Part shown: positions 16,223 to 24,936 of the stretch, one piece after another
Numbering within the stretch: position 1 is the first letter of the stretch
How the letters are laid out: each line of letters starts with the position of its first letter
Assembly: GCA_047722935.1 (NCBI GenBank)
Contig: JBDNZS010000006.1
Span: 16,516 to 80,515 of the forward strand
Source: Ethanoligenens sp047722935
GTDB lineage: Bacteria; Bacillota; Clostridia; Oscillospirales; Ethanoligenentaceae
Direction of reading: 5' to 3'
Length of the DNA: 64,000 bases
The notes under the pieces: model-generated
What the model was told of the DNA's origin: nothing
Seen by the model: the letters and a program-made list of their open reading frames with translations, nothing else
Databases searched by the model: none
Position numbers and translations under genes: made by a program

Positions 16223-16589
16223 TGGGTTTATTTTTGTGCTGACCACGGTCGGCGGCATTCTTATCATGACACTGCTCGGCTCTCTTGGTGGATTTTTCTT
16301 TAAAAAAAGCACCAACGGCGCGACCATCTGGGAGATTGCCAAAAGCAAATTTGTCTATATCGGGGTGGTGTTCTACCTGGCCGGCGCGGTGGCGAACATT
16401 CTAGTACTCAAAGTACTGCCCTATTCAGTGGTCTACCCCATGTCTGCCATCACCTATGTGTGGTCGATGGTCTTTTCGCGGCTGATTCTGAAAGAAAAAT
16501 TTACGCGGCAAAAACTCATTGGCATCATTGCCATTATCATTGGCGCTGCCTTTTTCGGTATGGATGGGTTTGCGGGGTTGGTCAAATAA
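16215..16589 (+). CDS. Half-size EamA/DMT-family membrane protein, subunit 2
   Basis: The 124-residue protein has four membrane helices and the matching motif LPYSVVYPMSAITYVWSMVFSRLILKE. It is translationally coupled to subunit 1, and the two probably form a heterodimer. The substrate is unknown; the neighbouring glycosyltransferases suggest a glycolipid intermediate. It converges on a glycosyltransferase gene with only five bases between the two coding ends. Confidence 0.7.
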   Translation: MNNGFIFVLTTVGGILIMTLLGSLGGFFFKKSTNGATIWEIAKSKFVYIGVVFYLAGAVANILVLKVLPYSVVYPMSAITYVWSMVFSRLILKEKFTRQKLIGIIAIIIGAAFFGMDGFAGLVK

Positions 16590-16594
16590 GAATC

Positions 16595-17665
16595 TTATTT
16601 TTTAAGTGAACGCAGCACTTTTTGTGCCAGGCAGGCGAGGAGGATACATATCGCCTGTTTCCGTTTGGCAAACGCAAGGGTTGTTCCCAGCCGCCCCGCA
16701 GGCCATTCGGTCGCAGATACTTCAGCCAACGCATGTGTAACGGTCGGGTCTTGAATGATTTTCCAAATAAAATGGTACTTTTTTGAAAATGTTGGTGCGT
16801 TTGCGGCATAATAATTGAGCAGGGTGGGAATCTCCGCGCAGATCTTGCGGGGTAGGCGCTCTTTTGCAAGCGCTTCCAAGCCGTTTTCTGCGGCGAATGT
16901 ATCTAAAAATGTGTATTTGTGCAGACGACAGCTGAAATAGGCCGGTTGAAAGCGTCCTGTGAATGTGGCGGCTTGTTCCACATAATGGTAAAGTGGGCGG
17001 GCGAGGTAGGCTGCCCGTTCGGCGTGGAATGTTACCAGCAGATTAAAAAGGTTGTCTTCGGTGTAGTAGCGCTTTTCATCGGGAAAACGCAGGTGACGTT
17101 CTTTGAGCGGCGCCGCGCGGTATAGGCAGCACCACACATAAGAACGGGCATCTGCAAACGGACAAAGCGCCGTGAAAGCAGACAATTCCTGAGGCGCATA
17201 TCCGAAGAAATACGGCAGGATGCGTATGCGGAGGCCTTCTTTGGTGAAGACGCGGCTCCCGCCGGGAAAGGTCTTGCAGACGGCGGATTGCCCCGGCTTG
17301 TCCATCCAGTAGTCGCAGACGACCAAATCGGCATCCGTTTCTCTTGCGCGGCTGTAAAGGGCGGCGAACATATCGGGTTCCGCCCAGTCATCTGCATCCG
17401 CGAAACCGAGATAGACCCCGCTTGCTGCATCCATGCCCGCATTGCGCGCGGCAGCGGGGCCGGCGTTGGCGGTGTGCAGTACGCGCACCCGTGCGTCTTT
17501 TGCGGCGAATGCGTCACAAATGGCCGGGCTTTTATCAGTGGAACCGTCGTCTACCAGAACAAGTTCTATAGAGCGGCAGGTTTGGCCTAAAAGGGAGTCT
17601 ACGCAGCGTGACAAAGATTTTTCGGCATTGTAAACTGGGACGATGATGCTGACCGGAACAGACAT
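16595..17665 (-). CDS. Family 2 glycosyltransferase
   Basis: The 356-residue protein has a GT-A fold start (VSIIVPVYNAEKSLSRCVDSLL), VLVDDGSTDKSP and a DADDW metal-binding motif near residue 92. These mark an inverting GT2 that adds a sugar from a nucleotide donor. The C-terminal 120 residues are basic and may touch the membrane. It is on the opposite strand to the rest of the polysaccharide cluster and divergent from the next gene. Donor and acceptor are unknown. Confidence 0.85.
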   Translation of the reverse strand: MSVPVSIIVPVYNAEKSLSRCVDSLLGQTCRSIELVLVDDGSTDKSPAICDAFAAKDARVRVLHTANAGPAAARNAGMDAASGVYLGFADADDWAEPDMFAALYSRARETDADLVVCDYWMDKPGQSAVCKTFPGGSRVFTKEGLRIRILPYFFGYAPQELSAFTALCPFADARSYVWCCLYRAAPLKERHLRFPDEKRYYTEDNLFNLLVTFHAERAAYLARPLYHYVEQAATFTGRFQPAYFSCRLHKYTFLDTFAAENGLEALAKERLPRKICAEIPTLLNYYAANAPTFSKKYHFIWKIIQDPTVTHALAEVSATEWPAGRLGTTLAFAKRKQAICILLACLAQKVLRSLKK

Positions 17666-17692
17666 GAGCGGCTTCCTTTCTGCTGCGGGGTA

Positions 17693-17722
17693 TTGAATAT
17701 GACAGTATTTCTATGATACAAT
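17693..17722 (+). promoter_or_regulatory. Candidate promoter of the polysaccharide operon
   Basis: TTGAAT and TACAAT are 18 bases apart, ahead of the first rightward glycosyltransferase gene. The leader would be about 145 bases. Confidence 0.5.
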
Positions 17723-17873
17723 AGTTTCTTGTAAAATGAAAGGATTTCCCGCCGAGGGATGCTTTACCTTTTTTCTAATACGCTTTTCTGACTGATACAG
17801 ATTGCATGGTTGCGGCCGCCTGTACGGGTTTGTCCTAACAGGCAGGCTGCGGTGGAAAGAAAGAGGGGCTTGT

Positions 17874-18914
17874 TTGAAACTGCTGAGCATTGCAGTGCCT
17901 TCCTACAATGTGGAAGATACACTGGAGGCTACGCTCCGCTCCCTTTGTCTGCCGGAACTGTTACCGGTCCTCGACATCATTGTGGTGGATGACGGCTCGA
18001 CAGACGGCACGGCTAAGCTGGCGAACACGTTTGCGAAGCGATATCCCGACAGTGTGCGGGTGATCTCGCAGCAGAACAAAGGGCATGGCGGTGCGGTGAA
18101 CACGGGAGTCGCCGCCGCGCTGGGGCGGTATTTCAAAGTGGTGGACGGGGATGATACGTTAGCCGCCGATGGTTTTGCACGTCTGCTCACCTGCCTGCAC
18201 ACGTCGCAGGCGGATTTGGTGCTGGCACATTATGAGAAGGTGCCGGCGAATGATCCCGCCCATCCCGTACCCATGCGTTTTAAAGGTGTGGAGTTCGGGC
18301 GTGTATACCCGTTTGCCGAACTGCCGCTGGACAGCGGCCTGTATTTCGGCATCCATTCCATTACGATCCGCACCGATATCCTGCGCAGAAACGACATCCT
18401 GTTGCAGGAGCATACGTTTTATGTCGATGTGGAATATGGGCTGCTGCCGGTGCCCTATATCCAGACGGTGGCTTTTTTGGACGACATCGTCTATCGGTAT
18501 GCTGTGGGCCGCGCGACGCAGTCCATTGCTGTCGACAGCTTTGTACGCCGCTATGGAGACCATGAGCGGGTGGTGAAGCGGATGGTCGGGTTTGTGCGGC
18601 AGACGGCGCTGGATGAGGCGCGTGCCGCGTATGCCTATACCGTTCTGAAAAAACTCTGCTTTACCCAATACATGATTGCGGCGTTCTACGACCCGGATTT
18701 CAAAAGGGGCGGATGGCGCGCGCGCCGGTTTGACGCATGGTTGAAAAAAGCAGACGCAAAATTATATGACATGATGGCGGAGAATACCTATCTGCGCCTG
18801 CTGCGGCGCACGCGGTTTCTCTTTTTACGCACGGCTTTTTCCAAAGCACTGATGAACAGGGCCTACCGGCTGTTAAACATCCTTTTCCAGAATAAACGAA
18901 AATTTACGTATTGA
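17874..18914 (+). CDS. Family 2 glycosyltransferase
   Basis: The 346-residue protein opens LKLLSIAVPSYNVEDTL, then has IVVDDGSTDGT and VDGDDTLAADGF, the nucleotide-sugar and metal motifs of GT2. I start at TTG 17874 behind AAGAGGGG; the upstream in-frame ATG at 17802 would add 24 residues unlike the fold. It ends 13 bases before rfbA, so it leads the rhamnose operon. Similar proteins act early in exopolysaccharide or cell-wall glycan assembly, but the sugar is not known. Confidence 0.85.
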   Translation: MKLLSIAVPSYNVEDTLEATLRSLCLPELLPVLDIIVVDDGSTDGTAKLANTFAKRYPDSVRVISQQNKGHGGAVNTGVAAALGRYFKVVDGDDTLAADGFARLLTCLHTSQADLVLAHYEKVPANDPAHPVPMRFKGVEFGRVYPFAELPLDSGLYFGIHSITIRTDILRRNDILLQEHTFYVDVEYGLLPVPYIQTVAFLDDIVYRYAVGRATQSIAVDSFVRRYGDHERVVKRMVGFVRQTALDEARAAYAYTVLKKLCFTQYMIAAFYDPDFKRGGWRARRFDAWLKKADAKLYDMMAENTYLRLLRRTRFLFLRTAFSKALMNRAYRLLNILFQNKRKFTY

Positions 18915-18927
18915 ATGGAGGATTATT

Positions 18928-19794
18928 GTGAAAGGTATTATTTTGGCGGGTGGCTCCGGCACCCGGCTTTATCCCATTACCAAGGCAGTATCGAAGCAAC
19001 TTCTGCCGATTTATGACAAACCATTGATTTACTATCCGCTTTCGGTACTGATGCTTGCGGGTATTCGGGACATCCTCATCATCTCCACCCCGCGTGATTT
19101 GCCGTTGTACCGCAGCCTGTTGGGGGATGGCACCCAGTTTGGCGTAGAGTTTTCCTATGTAGTGCAAGATCAACCGCGCGGACTTGCCGAAGCATTTATT
19201 TTGGGCGAGGAGTTTATTGGGGGCGACAGTGTCTGCCTGGTGTTGGGCGATAATTTCTTCTACGGTGCGGGTTTGACCCAGTTATTGCAGGAAGCTTTCG
19301 GTTTGCGTGACGGCGCGGTAGTGTTCGGCTGCTATGTCAAACAGCCGAAGGCTTTTGGTGTGGTTGATTTTGACAAGCAGGGGAATGTGCTGTCCATTGA
19401 GGAAAAGCCGGAGAACCCCAAGTCGAACTATGCGGTGCCCGGTCTGTACTTTTATGACAATCAAGTGGTGGAGATCGCAAAGGCAGTCAAGCCCTCGCCG
19501 CGCGGCGAACTGGAAATCACCAGTATCAACACTGCTTATCTGGAACGGGGCAAACTGAAGGTCAAGTTGTTCGGTCGCGGCGTGGCATGGCTGGATACCG
19601 GCACCTGTCAGGGACTGTTGCAGGCGGCCAATTTTGTGGAAGCCGTGCAGACCAGGCAGGGACTTTATATCGCCTGCCTGGAAGAAATCGCTTATGTCAA
19701 GGGCTTCATAGGCCGTGAGGAAGTAAAAAAGGCTGCCGAAGTTCTGCATAAGACTGATTATGGCAAATATCTGGCCGCCATCGCGGACGAATGA
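18928..19794 (+). CDS. rfbA: Glucose-1-phosphate thymidylyltransferase
   Basis: The 288-residue enzyme makes dTDP-glucose from glucose 1-phosphate and dTTP, the first step to dTDP-L-rhamnose. KGIILAGGSGTRLYP is the nucleotide loop, SKQLLPIYDKPLIYYPL and LGDNFFYG bind substrate, and the C-terminus is standard. It uses GTG 18928 behind GGAGG. The last four bases overlap the next glycosyltransferase (ATGA). Confidence 0.97.
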   Translation: MKGIILAGGSGTRLYPITKAVSKQLLPIYDKPLIYYPLSVLMLAGIRDILIISTPRDLPLYRSLLGDGTQFGVEFSYVVQDQPRGLAEAFILGEEFIGGDSVCLVLGDNFFYGAGLTQLLQEAFGLRDGAVVFGCYVKQPKAFGVVDFDKQGNVLSIEEKPENPKSNYAVPGLYFYDNQVVEIAKAVKPSPRGELEITSINTAYLERGKLKVKLFGRGVAWLDTGTCQGLLQAANFVEAVQTRQGLYIACLEEIAYVKGFIGREEVKKAAEVLHKTDYGKYLAAIADE

Positions 19795-20681
19795 CGGTGC
19801 GGCGGGCGGGCCGTGTTGCGGCAGTCATCCTCAATTTTCGGGACAATGAGAACACACTGCGGCTGGTAAAAACGCTGCAAGGGTGCGGTGAGATCGGCTG
19901 CATCTGTGTGGTGGATAATTCTGAAACAGGCGGGCTGACGGGGCAGGAAGAACCGCTTCAGGCGGAAAACGTCCTTTTCCGGAAAACGACGAACGAAGGA
20001 TACTCAAAAGGGAATAATCTGGGCATTTCGGCTGTAGAATCCCAATATGGTCTGCCGGACTTTTTCATGGTGGCTAATCCTGATATCGAAATCGACTGCG
20101 CTAGTGTGGAATGTTGTGTCCGTCTGCTGCAAAGTGTTCCGGCGATTGCTCTGGCGGCCCCCCGTATGCTGCGTGCAGATGGAACGTTTCACGATTTGCC
20201 CGGTTGGTGCAGACGTACAGTACGCGGGGATCTGGCCTATAGCTCGGGAATTCTTGCGCGGCTGCTTGGCATGCGGCGTGAAGCATATCCTACGTCGTAT
20301 TGGGACGAGATGCCGTTCGTGCGTGTAGACTGCGTTGCGGGTGCTTGCTTTTTCATTCGGGCAAAAGCCTTTAAAACCTGTGGCTATTTTGACGAACACT
20401 CGTTCCTTTTTTATGAGGAGGACATGCTGGGTGAAAAACTGCATCGCATGGGGTTGGGAGAGGCGGTTTGTACCGGCTGTACCTACCGGCATCTGGAGGG
20501 GGTTTCCACGCAAGTTTCTCTCCAAAAATATCGCATCATGCAGCACAGCCGTATCTATTTTCACAGAGTGTATCGGCACGCGGGCGCTGCCGCACTATTG
20601 GTACTGTATGCGGCCACGGCGCTTGGTATTTGTGAGAATGTTTTGAAAAGGATAGTATCTGCATTACATTTCAAAAAATGA
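19791..20681 (+). CDS. Rhamnosyltransferase-like family 2 glycosyltransferase
   Basis: The 296-residue protein has AVILNFRDNENTLRLV, NEGYSKGNNLGI and ANPDIEI, the pattern of WbbL/RfbF-type GT2 enzymes that usually transfer rhamnose. Further on are CVAGACFFIRAKAF and YEEDMLG, the acceptor-side motifs. Its position inside the rfb gene set supports dTDP-rhamnose as donor. A short hydrophobic segment near the end may anchor it to the membrane. Confidence 0.8.
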   Translation: MTVRRAGRVAAVILNFRDNENTLRLVKTLQGCGEIGCICVVDNSETGGLTGQEEPLQAENVLFRKTTNEGYSKGNNLGISAVESQYGLPDFFMVANPDIEIDCASVECCVRLLQSVPAIALAAPRMLRADGTFHDLPGWCRRTVRGDLAYSSGILARLLGMRREAYPTSYWDEMPFVRVDCVAGACFFIRAKAFKTCGYFDEHSFLFYEEDMLGEKLHRMGLGEAVCTGCTYRHLEGVSTQVSLQKYRIMQHSRIYFHRVYRHAGAAALLVLYAATALGICENVLKRIVSALHFKK

Positions 20682-20701
20682 TGAAAGACAGGGAGTTTTT
20701 T

Positions 20702-21556
20702 ATGCGTATGCTGATTATCGCTGCCGATGGACAGCTTGGCACCGATGCGGTTTCTTACTTTTCAAAGAAATATGAGGTGTCCGCATTTCAGACAGCCGAC
20801 ATGGATGTCACCGACCCCATTCGCGTGAACGGGGCAATTTTGGCGGTCAAACCGGATGTGGTACTCAACTGCGCAGCCATGACCAATGTGGATGGCTGTG
20901 AGGCGAAGGCGGAGCAGGCATATCGGGTTAATGCCTACGGTGCGGGATTGGTCGCACTGGCTGCCAGCCGCGTGGGGGCATATCTGGTGCATATCTCAAC
21001 GGATTATGTGTTTGCGGGAGACGGCGAGTCCCCGTATGTGGAGACGGACCGCCCCGCACCCAAAAACGTTTATGGCGCGTCTAAACTTTCGGGTGAACAG
21101 CATGTGCAGGCGCTCTGCCCTAACCATGCGATTCTGCGCACGGCGTGGCTGTACGGCCCTCACGGCAATAATTTTGTCAAGACGATGCTCAAGCTCGCCA
21201 AAGAACATGATGAAATCAGTGTGGTGACCGATCAGGTAGGCAACCCGACCTCCACATTTGAACTCGTCCGCATCATCGACGCAGTCGTCACCAGCCGGGC
21301 AACCGGCATTTTTCACGCTACCTGTGAGGGTGTTTGCTCGTGGAATGCGTTTGCCCGTGAAATTTTCCGGCAGGCGGGCGTGAACGTGCGCGTCAAGGAT
21401 GTGACCTCCGAAGAATTTGTCCGCCCAGCACACCGCCCGTCTTATTCCGTCCTCTCAAAAGACAAATTGGCCGCCGTGACCGGCCATCGCCCCGCGGATT
21501 GGCAGGATGCATTGCGGGAATATTTCGATTATGAAGCGGGAAATGTTGATTTTTGA
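20702..21556 (+). CDS. rfbD: dTDP-4-dehydrorhamnose reductase
   Basis: The 284-residue short-chain dehydrogenase performs the last step, reducing dTDP-4-keto-rhamnose with NAD(P)H. ADGQLGTD is the nucleotide loop, STDYVFAGDG and YGASKLSGE hold the Thr/Tyr/Lys catalytic set, and RTAWLYGPHGNNFVKTML is family-typical. I start at ATG 20702 behind AGGGAG. Confidence 0.95.
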   Translation: MRMLIIAADGQLGTDAVSYFSKKYEVSAFQTADMDVTDPIRVNGAILAVKPDVVLNCAAMTNVDGCEAKAEQAYRVNAYGAGLVALAASRVGAYLVHISTDYVFAGDGESPYVETDRPAPKNVYGASKLSGEQHVQALCPNHAILRTAWLYGPHGNNFVKTMLKLAKEHDEISVVTDQVGNPTSTFELVRIIDAVVTSRATGIFHATCEGVCSWNAFAREIFRQAGVNVRVKDVTSEEFVRPAHRPSYSVLSKDKLAAVTGHRPADWQDALREYFDYEAGNVDF

Positions 21557-21610
21557 TGTGAATTTTGTCATACTGGTAGAGTTGTACAGAACAGAAAGGG
21601 AAGTGTACGC

Positions 21611-22171
21611 ATGAATGTGACCAAAACAAAACTCGACGGCGTGATGGTCGTGGAGCCACAGGTATTTGGAGATAACAGAGGCTGGTTCACAGAAACTTAT
21701 TCCAAAGAGAAAATGGCACCGCTGGGTATTGCAGTGGATTTTGTGCAGGATAACCATTCGTTTAGCGCCCAAAAAGGCACACTGCGCGGGCTGCATTTCC
21801 AGATGCACCCCAAAGCGCAGTCCAAACTGCTGCGTTGCACACGGGGCAAAATTCTGGACGTTGCCGTGGATATCCGCAAGGGTTCGCCCAACTACACCAA
21901 ATGGGTAGGTGTGGAATTGAGCGCTGAAAATAAAAAGCAGCTGTTTATTCCAGCCGGTTTTGCGCATGGTTTTGTGACGCTTACCGATGATGTGGAAGTG
22001 CAGTATAAAGTTGACGAATATTACGCGCCGGACTGCGACCGCAGCATCCGGTTCGACGACCCGGCCATCGGTGTGGACTGGGGCGTTGCCGATCCGGTTT
22101 TGTCCAAAAAAGACTTGAGCGCTCCCTTACTCAAAGACAGCGACTGCAATTTTACCTATCCGGCGCAGTAA
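21611..22171 (+). CDS. rfbC: dTDP-4-dehydrorhamnose 3,5-epimerase
   Basis: The 186-residue cupin enzyme epimerises C3 and C5 of the dTDP-keto-sugar. GWFTETYSKEKM, FVQDNHSFS, LRGLHFQ with the catalytic His, and FIPAGFAHGF are conserved. It has a good ribosome site (AAAGGGAAG). Confidence 0.97.
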   Translation: MNVTKTKLDGVMVVEPQVFGDNRGWFTETYSKEKMAPLGIAVDFVQDNHSFSAQKGTLRGLHFQMHPKAQSKLLRCTRGKILDVAVDIRKGSPNYTKWVGVELSAENKKQLFIPAGFAHGFVTLTDDVEVQYKVDEYYAPDCDRSIRFDDPAIGVDWGVADPVLSKKDLSAPLLKDSDCNFTYPAQ

Positions 22172-22198
22172 CGCCGCGGTGATATAAGGAGATTAAAC

Positions 22199-23218
22199 AT
22201 GAAGATTCTGGTGACGGGCGGAGCAGGCTTTATTGGCTCCAACTTTGTATATTATATGCTGGCGCACCATCCCGAGGATGAGATCATCTGCCTTGACCTG
22301 CTGACTTATGCCGGCAACTTGCAGACGCTGGACGCGGCGTTGCAGAACCCCAAATTCAAATTCGTCAAAGGCGATATCGCCGACCGCGCGTTTGTATTTG
22401 ATCTGTTCCGCAAAGAAAAACCGGAAGTGGTCGTCAATTTTGCCGCCGAGTCGCATGTGGACCGCTCGATTGAAAACCCTGAAATCTTCCTTACCACCAA
22501 CATCCTTGGCACCAGCGTGCTGATGGACGCAAGCCGTGAATTCGGTGTGCAGAGGTATCATCAGATCTCCACCGATGAAGTGTATGGGGATCTGCCACTT
22601 GACCGCCCCGACTTGATGTTTACCGAGGAGACGCCACTCCATACCTCTTCGCCTTATTCTTCGTCAAAAGCGGGCGCCGACCTGCTGGTCATGGCTTACC
22701 ACCGCACCTACGGTCTGCCGGTGACGCTGACACGCTGCTCCAACAACTACGGCCCTTATCATTTTCCTGAAAAACTCATCCCGCTCATCATCACACGCGC
22801 GCTGGACGACAAGCCTGTTCCAGTTTACGGTACAGGTGCGAATGTGCGTGACTGGCTGTATGTGGGCGACCACTGTTCCGCCATTGATTTGGTGCTGCGA
22901 AAGGGTAAAGTCGGCGAGACCTATAACGTGGGCGGACACAACGAGCGCAGCAACCTGGAAGTGGTCAAGGCAGTGCTGCGGGAACTGGGTAAACCGGAGA
23001 GCCTGATTACCTATGTGACCGACCGCAAAGGGCATGACCGCCGCTATGCGATTGATCCTACCAAAATTGAAAAGGAACTTGGCTGGCAGCCGACCTACCG
23101 CTTTGCTGAAGGCATCAAGGTGACCGTGGCGTGGTATTTGGAAAACAAGTCATGGTGGGAAAACATTATTTCGGGTGACTATCAGGCGTACTATCAAAAG
23201 ATGTATCAAGATCGGTGA
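22199..23218 (+). CDS. rfbB: dTDP-glucose 4,6-dehydratase
   Basis: The 339-residue NAD-dependent enzyme makes dTDP-4-keto-6-deoxyglucose. GGAGFIGSNF binds NAD, FAAESHVDRS and STDEVYGDL are dehydratase motifs, and YSSSKAG contains the catalytic Tyr and Lys. AAGGAG precedes the start. With rfbA, rfbC and rfbD the dTDP-L-rhamnose pathway is complete. Confidence 0.97.
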   Translation: MKILVTGGAGFIGSNFVYYMLAHHPEDEIICLDLLTYAGNLQTLDAALQNPKFKFVKGDIADRAFVFDLFRKEKPEVVVNFAAESHVDRSIENPEIFLTTNILGTSVLMDASREFGVQRYHQISTDEVYGDLPLDRPDLMFTEETPLHTSSPYSSSKAGADLLVMAYHRTYGLPVTLTRCSNNYGPYHFPEKLIPLIITRALDDKPVPVYGTGANVRDWLYVGDHCSAIDLVLRKGKVGETYNVGGHNERSNLEVVKAVLRELGKPESLITYVTDRKGHDRRYAIDPTKIEKELGWQPTYRFAEGIKVTVAWYLENKSWWENIISGDYQAYYQKMYQDR

Positions 23219-23305
23219 TTGGCTGGAGTGTAATCGTGATTCTGCCGGCCGACATCCGTTTGTGCCGGGACAAGAACAGTTTTGATGAACTGTCGGAGTT
23301 TTAAC

Positions 23306-24109
23306 ATGTTGAATACTTTCAAGAATTTTAAAAAATATTCCTACCTGTTGCAGCAACTGGTCATTCGCGATTTTAAAGTCAAATACAAACGGTCAATTTT
23401 GGGTGTGCTTTGGAGCGTTTTGAATCCGCTGTTTACCATGATCGTGCTGACCGTGGTTTTTGAAGGCGTAATGCAGCTGAAGGGCAGTGCGACCATCAAA
23501 AGTTATCCGGTCTACCTGCTTTCCGGCTTGCTGTTTTGGAACTATTTTTCTGAGGCGTCCAGTTTGGCGATGGGCTCTGTAGTTAATAATTTTAACCTCA
23601 TTAACAAGGTCTACATGCCCAAATATATCTTTCCGCTTTCCAAAGTGCTTTCCAGCGCGATTAACTTTGTGTTTTCCCTGGTGGCCCTTTATGCCATTAT
23701 CTTTTTTCAGCCGGTACAGCTCACATGGCTGCATGTCTTTTTGCCGCTTGATATGATCTATACAGTGATATTTGCCATGGGTGTGTCGTTGTTCCTTTCC
23801 GCCATTACCGTGTTTTTCCGCGATATGTTCTATATCTATGGCGTGCTTATCACCATGTGGATGTATATGACGCCGATTATCTACACCATCGATACCATCG
23901 AGCGGAGCAAATATCACTGGTTCATGATGCCGATTGTAAAAATCAACCCGATGTATTATTATATCACGTACGCAAGGCAGATCATTTTGTATGGGCAGAT
24001 GCCGACGCTCCATATGAATCTGGTCTGTTTAGGCGCGTCTCTGCTGACATTGCTGATCGGCGGACTCTTTTTCCGCTGGCAGCAGGACCGGTTCATTTAT
24101 CATATCTAA
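23306..24109 (+). CDS. ABC-2 polysaccharide exporter permease (Wzm/TagG type)
   Basis: The 267-residue protein has six membrane helices and the family features DFKVKYKRSILGVLWSVLNPL and YMTPIIYTIDTI. It is the membrane part of an exporter that moves lipid-linked polysaccharide across the cytoplasmic membrane. I start at ATG 23306 behind CGGAG, dropping eight residues from the longest frame. The ATPase partner follows 46 bases later. Confidence 0.9.
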   Translation: MLNTFKNFKKYSYLLQQLVIRDFKVKYKRSILGVLWSVLNPLFTMIVLTVVFEGVMQLKGSATIKSYPVYLLSGLLFWNYFSEASSLAMGSVVNNFNLINKVYMPKYIFPLSKVLSSAINFVFSLVALYAIIFFQPVQLTWLHVFLPLDMIYTVIFAMGVSLFLSAITVFFRDMFYIYGVLITMWMYMTPIIYTIDTIERSKYHWFMMPIVKINPMYYYITYARQIILYGQMPTLHMNLVCLGASLLTLLIGGLFFRWQQDRFIYHI

Positions 24110-24155
24110 GAAAGCCGTCCGTTTTTAAGGGTCGCTTTGCCATGGGGGTTTTCCT

Positions 24156-24896
24156 TTGATTAAAGTAGAAAATGTGTCGATGAAATTCAATTTGGGCAAG
24201 GATCGAGTCAATACGCTCAAGGAATTTCTTATCCGCGCCATGAAGCGCGATTTGGAAAAAAAAGAAGAGTTTTGGGCGCTGCGGGATATCTCATTTGAAG
24301 TGCCCAAAGGCGAGGTGCTGGGGCTGGTGGGCACGAACGGCGCCGGTAAAAGCACCTTGCTTAAAGTAATTTCTGGCGTAATGAAACCGACCGTTGGGAC
24401 AGTGACGCTACACGGCTCCATTGCCCCGATGATCGAATTGGGCGCGGGGTTTGATTTGGAACTGACCGCCAAGGAAAATGTCTTTTTGAATGGCTCCATC
24501 CTGGGATATAGGAAGGCGTTTTTGGAAGACAGGTATCAGGAAATCGTGGATTTTGCGGAACTGTCGGCATTTATGGATGTACCGGTGCGCAACTTTTCTT
24601 CCGGTATGGTCGCCAGGCTGGCTTTTGCCATTGCCACTTTGGTCGCGCCGCAGATTTTGATTGTGGATGAAATTCTTTCGGTGGGCGACCCACCTTTCCA
24701 ACAGAAAAGTCAGCACAAAATGATGGATATGATCCATGGCGGGGCAACGGTGGTTTTTGTGTCCCATTCCATGCAGGACATCAAACGGCTTTGCAAACAG
24801 GTTATGTGGCTCGACCATGGGCGGATGAAAATGTTGGGCGATACCGATACGGTGCTGGAAGCATATGCAGATTTTTGCCATTTGGATAAAGGGTGA
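24156..24896 (+). CDS. Polysaccharide ABC exporter ATPase (Wzt/TagH type, short form)
   Basis: The 246-residue protein has Walker A GTNGAGKS, signature NFSSGMVARLAFA and Walker B ILIVDEILSVGD, the form specific to polysaccharide and teichoic-acid exporters. It lacks the C-terminal carbohydrate-binding domain of longer Wzt proteins, so it may not recognise a chain-end cap. The start is TTG 24156 behind a G-rich site. Confidence 0.9.
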   Translation: MIKVENVSMKFNLGKDRVNTLKEFLIRAMKRDLEKKEEFWALRDISFEVPKGEVLGLVGTNGAGKSTLLKVISGVMKPTVGTVTLHGSIAPMIELGAGFDLELTAKENVFLNGSILGYRKAFLEDRYQEIVDFAELSAFMDVPVRNFSSGMVARLAFAIATLVAPQILIVDEILSVGDPPFQQKSQHKMMDMIHGGATVVFVSHSMQDIKRLCKQVMWLDHGRMKMLGDTDTVLEAYADFCHLDKG

Positions 24897-24936
24897 TATC
24901 AGTCAGAGATATTGATAAAAAGAGAGAATCAAAAGA

